A stretch of 64,000 nucleotides of DNA from DAOTWY01 sp003696565 (GTDB lineage: Bacteria; Chloroflexota; Anaerolineae; Aggregatilineales; Phototrophicaceae), in NCBI GenBank assembly GCA_034435635.1, contig DAOTWY010000114.1:1-64000 (forward strand), read 5' to 3'. A model generated the notes under the pieces. The model saw only the letters and a list, made by a program, of their open reading frames with translations, had not been told where the DNA came from and searched no databases. The position numbers and the translations under genes were made by a program. Below, one piece after another: positions 1 through 7,747 of this stretch (within the stretch, counting starts at the first letter, position 1; each line of letters begins with the position of its first letter).

Positions 1-251
1 TTAAGCACTGTTTGGAAATTATGAGATATTTTATCTCATTTTGATGCACTTTATGACAATCAGCATAAAAAACTAGGAATTTTGTGTGAACGAGTTAGCT
101 ATCAGTAATAACTACTGGGTATAATCATACCGCAATCAATCTAAATAATTTGTGATATACATTACAAAATTAATATATATTGAGTGAAAACAATTGCTGG
201 TGAGAGATAATTAAATAAGGATATTAATTCTTAGACAAGGTTGCTTATATA

Positions 252-1724
252 ATGCGTTTGTTCATTAGCTATGCACGAGATAACAAAAATTATTGCACAG
301 AGATTGCCAAATTATTGGCACGGACACATGAAGTTTGGGTGGATGATCGCATTCATATGGGGCAGAACTGGTGGGAAGAGATTGTCAAGCAAATTGTAGC
401 ATGTGATGGGTTTATCTTGCTGGTTTCTCCGGATTCATTGGAGTCAGAGTATTGTAAGCAGGAACTCAACCTTGCGCGTGCCATGCATAAGATGATTTTC
501 CCGGTTCTCATTACCCCTGGAGTTAGTCTGCCGGAGCATCTTGCTCATCTTCAATATGCAGATGTTTCTAAGGGGTTAACATCACAATCGGTTAGTGATT
601 TGTTAACATCTCTTCAAGTTGCAGAAAGGCGTGCCCGCTTTGAAAATCCTTTTGAGCAACCCGAACCCGTTTTTACTGGTAGAAAAACACAAACATTTTC
701 AACCTATTCAGCTAAGCCATCTATCAACCCGGAAACCCTGGTTGATGAAGTTACCCGTGCTGTGGATCATCAGGACTTTGAAAGGGCTATCCTGTTATTG
801 CGCCAAGCTAAGGACAGTGGCATCTCTATTCGATTTATTGACTTGGATGAGATGCTTTATATGGTAGAAAAAGAACGAAAAAGACATGAGTATCTACGGG
901 AAGCTGAACGGGAATATCGTCCAATTGTCGCGATGATTCGCAGTCAATCCATGCGACGGTTTGGATGTGAGGCGTTTTTACGCTTTGCAGAACAATATCC
1001 AGATTATGACCCCGATAATGTGCGATTAATTTGTAACAAGGTGTTTTTTCCGCTAGCGGAATGGTGTATTATTCCTGCTGGTGAAGTTACGTTGATTTAT
1101 GATGATCGTGAAGTGGTCTATCATGTGGATCGTTTTAAGATCAGCAAATATCCGGTTACAAATGAGCAATTTCATATCTTTGTTAAAGACCCGGATGGCT
1201 ACTGTAATCCTGAATGGTGGCGATTTTCTCGGGAAGCGCGTGCTTGGCGTGAGGAAAAGTCAAAACCCATCCGCCCTAAATTCCCACAAAAAGATCATCC
1301 ACGAGAGAATATTTCTTGGTATGAGGCGGTTGCTTATACCCATTGGCTTTCAGCACATTTAGGCATTTCTGTTATGCTCCCATCTGAGGAGCAATGGCAA
1401 CGTGCTGCACAGGGTGATGACAAGCGTGTTTTTCCGTGGGGAAACCGCTTTGACCCAAACCGATGCAATAGTATAGACAGTAAAATGCGGACAACACTTC
1501 CTGTTAACCATTCATTGACAAATATGAGTCCATTTGGTGTGGTTGGAATGGTTGGAAATGTTTGGGAATGGTGTATCAATGGGGATGAGCATTCTGGTGC
1601 TAAGGTAGTAAGGGGTGGGTCGTTTATTAGCCCTGCTGAGCGTTGTACAACCACGTTTCGTTATTTACTTAATCCGCGTCATCGTTATGCCACAATTGGA
1701 TTCCGTGTTGTTACAAAAGAATAA
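252..1724 (+). CDS. TIR domain fused to FGE-sulfatase (SUMF1-like) domain
   Basis: The N-terminal ~120 residues are a TIR_2-type domain: it opens with FISYAR (4-9), and the conserved acidic residue of the TIR NADase pocket would be E71 in YCKQEL. A helical, charged linker (~155-245) follows. Residues ~270-490 are a formylglycine-generating-enzyme/SUMF1 fold, with SKYPVTNEQF, LPSEEQWQRAA, FPWGN, GNVWEW, VVRGGSF and a terminal GFRVV. No signal peptide is visible, so it is probably cytosolic. Bacterial TIR domains often cleave NAD+ or signal in defence, and FGE-like domains without the copper-binding cysteines often act as binding modules. That this protein senses something and acts on NAD+ is inference. 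It stands alone, with no partner gene visible. The start is the first ATG, with only a weak upstream AAGG. Confidence 0.85.
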   Translation: MRLFISYARDNKNYCTEIAKLLARTHEVWVDDRIHMGQNWWEEIVKQIVACDGFILLVSPDSLESEYCKQELNLARAMHKMIFPVLITPGVSLPEHLAHLQYADVSKGLTSQSVSDLLTSLQVAERRARFENPFEQPEPVFTGRKTQTFSTYSAKPSINPETLVDEVTRAVDHQDFERAILLLRQAKDSGISIRFIDLDEMLYMVEKERKRHEYLREAEREYRPIVAMIRSQSMRRFGCEAFLRFAEQYPDYDPDNVRLICNKVFFPLAEWCIIPAGEVTLIYDDREVVYHVDRFKISKYPVTNEQFHIFVKDPDGYCNPEWWRFSREARAWREEKSKPIRPKFPQKDHPRENISWYEAVAYTHWLSAHLGISVMLPSEEQWQRAAQGDDKRVFPWGNRFDPNRCNSIDSKMRTTLPVNHSLTNMSPFGVVGMVGNVWEWCINGDEHSGAKVVRGGSFISPAERCTTTFRYLLNPRHRYATIGFRVVTKE

Positions 1725-1747
1725 AAAAGGCAGATGAGTCTCTGCCT
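1720..1747 (-). terminator. Rho-independent terminator of tRNA-Arg
   Basis: A 7-bp stem (1728-1734 with 1741-1747, AGGCAGA/TCTGCCT) has a 6-base loop. Read on the minus strand it is followed at once by a T-run (TTTTTATTC). It lies 6 bases past the 3' end of the tRNA and just after the stop of the converging TIR gene. Confidence 0.8.
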
Positions 1748-1752
1748 GGATG

Positions 1753-1824
1753 TGCCCCCACCAGGACTCGAACCTGGGCTTTTGCCTCCGGAGGGCAACG
1801 CTCTATCCGCTGAGCTATGGGGGC
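1753..1824 (-). tRNA. tRNA-Arg (anticodon CCG)
   Basis: The reverse complement folds as a complete 72-nt cloverleaf. The acceptor stem is GCCCCCA/TGGGGGC with discriminator A. The D-arm is GCTC..GAGC. The anticodon stem TTGCC/GGCAA encloses loop CTCCGGA, giving anticodon CCG, which reads CGG. The T-arm is CCAGG-TTCGAGT-CCTGG. The 3' CCA is not encoded. Confidence 0.96.
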
Positions 1825-1836
1825 GTTCTGTACCAC

Positions 1837-1865
1837 ATCGTAGCAGATTTTACCCTTAGCGACAA
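1837..1865 (-). promoter_or_regulatory. Sigma-70-type promoter of tRNA-Arg
   Basis: On the minus strand TTGTCG (1860-1865) is followed by a 17-base spacer and TACGAT (1837-1842). The -10 ends 12 bases before the first tRNA base, the usual distance for a short tRNA leader. Confidence 0.65.
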
Positions 1866-1882
1866 GTGCCTAATTTCTATTT

Positions 1883-4225
1883 TTAATTAGTGCTGCCAAA
1901 ATCGTCTAAATCTTGATCTGGTGCATAGTCTTGAATCGCCTGCAAAATACGCGCTGCCTCTGCTTCGTTGCCAGCACGACGATATTCTTGCGCTAAATTA
2001 AACCAAGGCTGTAGGGCATCTTTTCCGGGTCCTATTGGACGCACAGCCGGTAACAAATCAAACGTTGCTGGACGACCGCCGTATAATACCGCTGCAAACT
2101 CCGCTGGAATCACCCGCCCAGGTAACGCCTGTCGAATTAATGCTTCACGTGATCTTGGATCATCTGTGATGATTGCTTCTATGGCGTTGGGATATTCAAA
2201 GCGTGTACCATAAAGTCGTGCCAGTGTTAAATCACGCCTTGCAGTTTGAATATTTCCCGCAGCGATATATGCCCGTGCCCGTGACGCATAATAATCACCG
2301 TTGTTATCATCCAGCCGGATCGCTTCTGTAAATGCGACAATAGCATCCTGTGGTGTGGTGGCGGTTTCACCTTCTACCCAATAGTCGGCTGCTGAGGTTG
2401 GCACTGTTGGGCGGCTTGTGGGGTAGCCATGTGCAGTACGAACACGATACGCTAAATCTACCGGTAATGTCTCAAGATAACTTTCTAATGCAGCACGGCG
2501 TAATGGGGTTTCTATCCAGAAAGCTGCTAAAGGTAACCGATTCAATGCTTCTGTGCTATAACGCATTCCATTAATGTACCAAGCGATGATCGTCGTCTCG
2601 TCAGCTAATTCGCCGGATTCTGCCAACCGCGCCAGATGAAGTTGATACCCGCGTAAGGGCATAATATTGACTGCTGTTTGAACTGCATCATACGCTGCGG
2701 ATAAGTCACCCTGTGCTTCATATAGGGCGGCAAGGTTCATCCAGCCTACATCCCATGTCGGTTCTAATATCAGTGCAGATTGATAGCTTTCTATGGTGTT
2801 CTCTAGGTATGCTATTTGTAGATCATATAAATTCAGATATGGGTCAATTGATTCGGCACGTTGTGCGTTTTTTAGCGGATCAATTCCATTTAAACTTGCT
2901 TGATAAGCGAGTTGTGCGCGGTCAGCTTGTAGCAGAAAACCAGCGTAGCATAAAACAATTATTAACCCTATCCATGCGGGTGTTTTACGTCCTGGTGGAC
3001 GAATATCCAGGCTAGAACGCTGCCCAGTGATGCTGTAAGCGACTAACAATAACAAAACGAGAACAACAGGTGTCACGGTAAATACATCTACCATACTGTG
3101 AACACACATGCCAATAAATGCTGCGATTGTCGCTTCTAGCCGGATTTTTTGCCCATGCCAAGGTTGCCTTTTCCAGGTATTCCGCCATGCATTAACCAGT
3201 AGAATCCCTAACCATATAGAGACAACGACACCGAACAAGCCAGTCTCTGCTACAGTATTTAATGGCGCATTGTGTGCGGATGCTAATTTATCACGGGCTT
3301 GTTCTGGTGTGCGGTACTGACGCAATGCTCGCCCATACACACCCGGACCAACCCCCGTAATCGGATGGTCGATCCACATTTCGATCGCACTTTGATACAT
3401 ATCTAACCGCCCAGCGTCACCACTACTGCGTGTTGTACTCATGGCGAATACAATGCCGAACAAACCTAACCCCAAAGCAAGACCGACACCAATAAGCCAA
3501 CGCGGGAAGGACTGTCGCCGGACAATCTGTAGCCCACCAAAGACTGCCGCACTTGTGCCGAATGACATCAACCCCCCGCGTGAAAAGGTTAACACAAGCA
3601 CAATTAATAGACTTAGGCTTAAGCCAAGCAATACACGGCGATAATCTTTGCGTTTACTGGTGATCCCCCAAGCGAATGCAATGACAATGAGCGGGGCGAC
3701 AAACCCAGCTAATAAGGTGCTGATATTCATAGCGAGCGATACGCGCAACATCTCTGGTGGGATAGGTTTGATATTAAACCACCCAACTTCTGTACCGGGG
3801 ATAATCCCTAACCCAAAATACCATGAGGCTAATTCTAATGTAGTGATGATGACCACCAGCGCAGAGAGGATAAAGGTTGTTTCCATGACTAAACGATGCC
3901 GCCCGCGTTGGAAGAAATCTACCAGCACATAAAACAGAAAGACATGCAACAACACGAACCATAACATCTCAAATGACATGCGCGGGTCAATACTGGTGAT
4001 GGCTGTGATCCCCCATACCCCAAATGCAGCAAAAATCGCTGGATCAAGCGGCGTGCGTGGTAGTCCTTCATCACGGATTCGGCTAATAAGCCAATACATC
4101 ATCAAGATAGAGACAAATACATGATGAAAAATCCGCAAGGGAAGCAACAGTGTATAATAAGCACTACCGCCTAAAAATACAAAATAGAATGCCAAAAAGA
4201 GAAAAGTTAATCGTCTGGAACGCAT
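1883..4225 (-). CDS. O-antigen ligase (Wzy_C) family membrane protein with C-terminal TPR region
   Basis: A 780-residue protein. About ten hydrophobic segments fill the first ~430 residues. The Wzy_C/WaaL region shows TFSRGG and, in the large loop, HNAPLNTVAETGLFG. The remaining ~350 residues are soluble TPR-like repeats (for example ALILEPTWDVGWMNLAALYEAQGD and DAIVAFTEAIRLDD..YYASRARAYIAAGN). The family polymerises or ligates lipid-linked glycans at the outer face of the membrane, and the TPR part may hold partner proteins. It stands apart from the glycan genes near 39-48 kb, so its substrate is unknown; some family members glycosylate proteins. The start ATG has AGGA 8 bases upstream. Confidence 0.85.
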   Translation of the reverse strand: MRSRRLTFLFLAFYFVFLGGSAYYTLLLPLRIFHHVFVSILMMYWLISRIRDEGLPRTPLDPAIFAAFGVWGITAITSIDPRMSFEMLWFVLLHVFLFYVLVDFFQRGRHRLVMETTFILSALVVIITTLELASWYFGLGIIPGTEVGWFNIKPIPPEMLRVSLAMNISTLLAGFVAPLIVIAFAWGITSKRKDYRRVLLGLSLSLLIVLVLTFSRGGLMSFGTSAAVFGGLQIVRRQSFPRWLIGVGLALGLGLFGIVFAMSTTRSSGDAGRLDMYQSAIEMWIDHPITGVGPGVYGRALRQYRTPEQARDKLASAHNAPLNTVAETGLFGVVVSIWLGILLVNAWRNTWKRQPWHGQKIRLEATIAAFIGMCVHSMVDVFTVTPVVLVLLLLVAYSITGQRSSLDIRPPGRKTPAWIGLIIVLCYAGFLLQADRAQLAYQASLNGIDPLKNAQRAESIDPYLNLYDLQIAYLENTIESYQSALILEPTWDVGWMNLAALYEAQGDLSAAYDAVQTAVNIMPLRGYQLHLARLAESGELADETTIIAWYINGMRYSTEALNRLPLAAFWIETPLRRAALESYLETLPVDLAYRVRTAHGYPTSRPTVPTSAADYWVEGETATTPQDAIVAFTEAIRLDDNNGDYYASRARAYIAAGNIQTARRDLTLARLYGTRFEYPNAIEAIITDDPRSREALIRQALPGRVIPAEFAAVLYGGRPATFDLLPAVRPIGPGKDALQPWFNLAQEYRRAGNEAEAARILQAIQDYAPDQDLDDFGSTN

Positions 4226-4292
4226 CGGTTTTATCCTGAGTTTTCATCTGGTATGATTGTATGTCGTTGTGGCAAATTGTGAAGGACTAGCT

Positions 4293-4982
4293 GTGAAGTT
4301 ATTCTGGATTCTGTGTGTGATTTTAGTTATGAGTGGATGTAATACCTTGTCTCAGGCAGACGTGGGGGCAACCATGACTGTCAGTAGCGATATGCTCGCA
4401 ACTCAGGCTGCGATGGTTAACAGCACTGCCTTAGCACGCCGGACAGAGGTTATTAGCACCGTTGCTGTCAATGAGGCGCAACTCGCCAATCTTCAGAACA
4501 TAAATGCCCAACTAGCTGCCACCTTGGTTTCTAGTGCATCACCCACACCTGGCTTGCGGGTTGGTTCTGCGCCACTTCCTGATGATCAAAGCACGGGTGA
4601 TATGATGATGTCTGATAATTCAGATTCAAGCACGGTGATTGATCGTGGTTCATTCCAGATTACTGGGGTGACAGATCGCGTTGATGATGACGGCTGTGTG
4701 GCAGGACAAACTAACACCTTTTCCTCAAGCACGCCACAACTTTATGTAACCATGACTGCCTTTGATTTACCTGAATCATCCTTTCTGCGCGTGGAATGGT
4801 ATTGGGAGGGTGAATTGCGCATCTTTGATTCATGGATGACACCACGTTATTTTGATGGAGCGTGTTTGTGGTTCATCTTAGATCAAAACCGAACAAGCTT
4901 TACACCTGGGCAGTGGACTGTGCGCTTATATTATAATGATCGTCAAATTGGCACAGGAACAACGTTTAATATTACAGATTAA
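4293..4982 (+). CDS. Putative lipoprotein with C-terminal beta-rich domain
   Basis: I chose the GTG at 4293, which has AAGGA at 4282-4286. The reading frame extends upstream to a TTG at 4257, but from 4293 the product opens with a short lipoprotein signal peptide ending in the lipobox LVMSGC. About 70 Ala/Thr/Ser-rich residues follow, then a C-terminal globular domain with two cysteines (GCVAGQT, GACLWF) and alternating beta-strand patterns ending WTVRLYYNDRQIGTG. I do not recognise the domain. It is the first gene of a plus-strand operon, 13 bases before the next. A surface-exposed envelope role is inferred from the signal and the neighbours. Confidence 0.75.
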   Translation: MKLFWILCVILVMSGCNTLSQADVGATMTVSSDMLATQAAMVNSTALARRTEVISTVAVNEAQLANLQNINAQLAATLVSSASPTPGLRVGSAPLPDDQSTGDMMMSDNSDSSTVIDRGSFQITGVTDRVDDDGCVAGQTNTFSSSTPQLYVTMTAFDLPESSFLRVEWYWEGELRIFDSWMTPRYFDGACLWFILDQNRTSFTPGQWTVRLYYNDRQIGTGTTFNITD

Positions 4983-4995
4983 GTAGGAGCCGACT

Positions 4996-6627
4996 TTGAG
5001 AAGATTTTTCGGTTTTCTGGCTTTTATGCTGATGATGCTAGTTGTCATGACAGCTAATATCGCCCGATCACAAGACATACAACCAACAGCGACACCTGCG
5101 GTCAGCTTTGTTTCTGTTCCAGAGGCGTTCTTGCGTGTTGGACCAGGGTTGACCTTTGTGACGGCTGGTTCACTACCAGAAGGCTCACCGTTGATTCCGG
5201 TTAATATCAATGAGGATGCTACCTGGGTTATGGTCGAGTTTCGAGGCGGTTTTGCTTGGATTCGGCGTGATTTGGCGACCTGGGTAGAAGATATTGATTT
5301 ACTACCCGTTTTAGAGACTCCAAACATCACGCCCACGGTCATCCCCGGCTCAGAAACACCAACACCGCGATTAGTAACACTAACACCTGTTGGGAATTAT
5401 ATTATTGCATCACGGGCGAATGTACTCGTTCGGTATGGACCAGGGCAGAGCTTCCCACGGATTGGGCGGTTACAACCTGGGGCGACAATCGAGCCTTATG
5501 CTCTGGATGAAACGGGTAATTGGGTGATGATTCGCTATACACTTTATCCAGCCCAAGCCACTCTTTTGCCAGAGGCAACACCGGAGTTTGATGGTTTTGG
5601 TTGGGTGGCGGCGAATCTGGTTTATTGGGTGATTGATCTTGAAGATTTGCCGGTGATTTATGATGATAATCTCACGCCTTCGCCGACATTTACAACAACG
5701 GCTTCTCCTACAATCACACATACACCAACATCTACAGAAACACCCACTTTTACGCTGACACCAACGGCAACACCATCCGACACAGCAACAGCCACGGCAA
5801 CTAATACGCCAAGTGATACGCCTACAGCCACTTCAACACCTACGGAGACGGCTACACTGACTGCAACAGCCACAACGACTCCTTCTTATACATCAACACC
5901 CACACCGACTAGTGAGCCATCTCCAACCGAAGCGGTAAATGTTGTTCAGTCAGTCCCAACCGAGACAGTCGAACCAACGTCCACGCCGACGGATGCACCA
6001 ACCGAGACGACAGAACCAACATCCACGCCGACGGATGCGCCAACTGAGACAGTCGAACCAACATCCACGCCGACGGATGCGCCAACCGAGACGACAGAAC
6101 CAACATCCACGCCAACGGATGAATCAACTGCTGTGGCGATGGTTGTGGAACCGCCACCCGCGTCACCTAATTCAACCGTGCCAATACCTGATGATAGCGG
6201 TTTTCCGCCGGAGGCAATTATTGGTGGTGTGGCGGTGCTAGCAGTTTTAGGTTATATCGGTTTGTATTTGCGTGGTGTGGCAGTTGTTGGGCGGTATGCA
6301 AGTGGATTTATTATTGATACCTGCCCTGTATGTGAGGTTGGTCATTTATCTGTAGAAACAAAATCTGATCGTGTTTTGGGTATCCCCCGTGCTAAGCGTA
6401 CTGTCCGGTGTGATAATTGCCGGTCTGTTCTGCGTGAAATTGGTGAATATACTTGGCGTTACGCTGTTGATCCATTGGGAAACACCGCAATTTATGACCG
6501 TTACAACAACGAACCGATTACCGAGCGTGAATTAATCGCATTAGCGGATCAACCACATAAACCTGTGTCATCTAATCCTAACAAAGGAACACCCCCAACG
6601 TTTATAGAAGGAAGTGATGATGAGTAA
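4996..6627 (+). CDS. Bacterial SH3-domain protein with PT-rich stalk, one TM and cytosolic zinc ribbon
   Basis: The TTG start is supported by AGGAG at 4985-4989. Order of parts: signal peptide (~1-25); two SH3_3-like domains (~35-95 and ~130-215, each with an R(V)GPG motif and a GWV or AWIRRD end); a Thr/Pro/Glu stalk (~225-395) that contains a 14-residue tandem repeat; one membrane segment (~405-425); and a C-terminal four-cysteine zinc ribbon (CPVC 443-446, CDNC 472-475) followed by ~70 residues. With the N-terminus exported, the ribbon would be cytosolic. SH3_3 domains typically bind peptidoglycan or cell-surface ligands. Signalling across the membrane is inference. It overlaps the M23 gene. 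Confidence 0.8.
   Translation: MRRFFGFLAFMLMMLVVMTANIARSQDIQPTATPAVSFVSVPEAFLRVGPGLTFVTAGSLPEGSPLIPVNINEDATWVMVEFRGGFAWIRRDLATWVEDIDLLPVLETPNITPTVIPGSETPTPRLVTLTPVGNYIIASRANVLVRYGPGQSFPRIGRLQPGATIEPYALDETGNWVMIRYTLYPAQATLLPEATPEFDGFGWVAANLVYWVIDLEDLPVIYDDNLTPSPTFTTTASPTITHTPTSTETPTFTLTPTATPSDTATATATNTPSDTPTATSTPTETATLTATATTTPSYTSTPTPTSEPSPTEAVNVVQSVPTETVEPTSTPTDAPTETTEPTSTPTDAPTETVEPTSTPTDAPTETTEPTSTPTDESTAVAMVVEPPPASPNSTVPIPDDSGFPPEAIIGGVAVLAVLGYIGLYLRGVAVVGRYASGFIIDTCPVCEVGHLSVETKSDRVLGIPRAKRTVRCDNCRSVLREIGEYTWRYAVDPLGNTAIYDRYNNEPITERELIALADQPHKPVSSNPNKGTPPTFIEGSDDE
5959..6126 (+). repeat. Four 42-bp tandem repeats encoding a 14-residue PT unit
   Basis: Four in-frame 42-base units start at 5959, 6001, 6043 and 6085 and encode TE(T/V)(V/E).EPTSTPTD-type units. 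Units 1 and 3 share GAGACAGTCGAACCA and units 2 and 4 share GAGACGACAGAACCA, so the real period is 84 bases, as if a pair had been duplicated. Confidence 0.9.
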
Positions 6628-7708
6628 ATCTGTTATCTTGGCGTTCAGTGCGATTATGTTGTTGTTAATTGCACTCCCTGCACAAACACAAACTGACCCG
6701 ATCCCAACCCCGACGCGTACCCCTATTCCTATCACGCCGTTGTGGGTTTATACACCAGGATTCACGCCATCTGCTACATATACACTGACTCCATCACCGA
6801 CCTTTACCCCATCCATGACACCTACGCCTGCACCATATAGCGATCATTATCGTTTAGCCCGTCCGATTGCTGAGGGTGGGGTTGATGTGATCGACCGTGT
6901 TTATCCATATGGGGGCACACAACGCGGCACATTTGCCGTTCATTCTGGGGTGGAATTTGTGAATCCACGTGGCACACCGGTCATCGCAGCGGCGGATGGG
7001 TCAGTTATTTTTGCTGGTACAGATGACCAGGTTCTGATTGGTCCACGTTTGAATTATTATGGAAATGTGGTGATCGTGATGCACCCTAATTTATATGCGC
7101 CGGAAGGGGTGCCTATTTATACGTTATACGGTCATCTGGATCGCATTGATGTGACGATTGGCACAACAGTACGCCAGGGTGACCGGCTAGGGACAGTTGG
7201 CGCAAGTGGTATTGCTATCGGCTCGCATTTGCATTTTGAGGTGCGTGTTGGTGATCCATATGATTTTTATGCTACTCGTAACCCGGATTTATATCTTTTT
7301 CCAAAGCCTAATACCGCCATGGTTGTGGGGCGTGTACGTGATCTGGATGGAAATTATCTTTATGAAGTCCCAATACAATTCCGCCGAGCAGATACAACAG
7401 GCGGCTTAACATGGGAAACATTTACCTATGGTGATGCAGAGACGGTCAACAGTAGCATGACCTGGGGGGAAAATTTTACACGTGGTGATTTACGCCCAGG
7501 GGATTATGAGGTGTTTGTCAGTACATTATATGGTCAAAAACTTTATAGTCAGGTCATCACGCTGGAGCCAAACCGTACAACTTGGATTGATATTCAAATT
7601 CCAGCGGGGCATGTGTTTATTCCTGGAGGGCGGCGTGATAATCTCACACCAGAAGCCACCCCCGAGATCACCCCACAAGATACCGAAGAACCGCAAAATT
7701 TTGGATAA
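6620..7708 (+). CDS. M23 family metallopeptidase (LytM-like)
   Basis: A secreted peptidase: signal peptide to ~residue 24, a Pro/Thr-rich linker (~25-75), an M23 domain (~85-215) and a C-terminal beta domain (~235-340). The zinc motif is HSGVE (H108, E112) with HLHFE (H203, H205). The Asp usual in HxxxD is Glu here. Other conserved parts are GTPVIAAADGSV, YGHL and GDRLGTVGASG. M23 enzymes cut peptidoglycan cross-bridges, and Glu-containing forms may be active or serve as binding domains. Start: GTG 6614, ATG 6617 and ATG 6620 are possible; AGAAGGA (6606-6612) favours 6617 or 6620. It overlaps the end of the SH3 gene, so it is co-translated with it. Confidence 0.88.
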   Translation: MSKSVILAFSAIMLLLIALPAQTQTDPIPTPTRTPIPITPLWVYTPGFTPSATYTLTPSPTFTPSMTPTPAPYSDHYRLARPIAEGGVDVIDRVYPYGGTQRGTFAVHSGVEFVNPRGTPVIAAADGSVIFAGTDDQVLIGPRLNYYGNVVIVMHPNLYAPEGVPIYTLYGHLDRIDVTIGTTVRQGDRLGTVGASGIAIGSHLHFEVRVGDPYDFYATRNPDLYLFPKPNTAMVVGRVRDLDGNYLYEVPIQFRRADTTGGLTWETFTYGDAETVNSSMTWGENFTRGDLRPGDYEVFVSTLYGQKLYSQVITLEPNRTTWIDIQIPAGHVFIPGGRRDNLTPEATPEITPQDTEEPQNFG

Positions 7709-7737
7709 AAATTGAGGGGAGGTATAAATGCCTCCCC
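7701..7737 (-). terminator. Terminator between converging M23 and solute-binding genes
   Basis: The stem GGGGAGG (7716-7722) pairs with CCTCCCC (7731-7737) across an 8-base loop. On the minus strand it is followed by TCAATTTTTATCC, so it serves the minus-strand gene best; on the plus strand the tail is not T-rich. Confidence 0.75.
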
Positions 7738-7747
7738 AAGCATGAGC

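Noticed and set aside
1..251. Regulatory element or RNA gene in the AT-rich left edge
   Set aside because: Only weak short inverted repeats (for example TTTGT..ACAAA near 149-168) and no convincing promoter pair; nothing can be supported.
1560..1724. Variable region of a diversity-generating retroelement at the end of the FGE domain
   Set aside because: FGE-type folds are common DGR targets, but there is no reverse transcriptase, no template repeat and no AAC-rich codon bias in this segment.
1753..1824. tRNA-Arg as an integration site with an island to its left
   Set aside because: No integrase and no direct repeat of the tRNA 3' end is visible in the window.
5658..6241. Long Val/Gly- or Arg/Pro-rich frames over the PT stalk
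   Set aside because: They come from the low-complexity repeat read in other frames.
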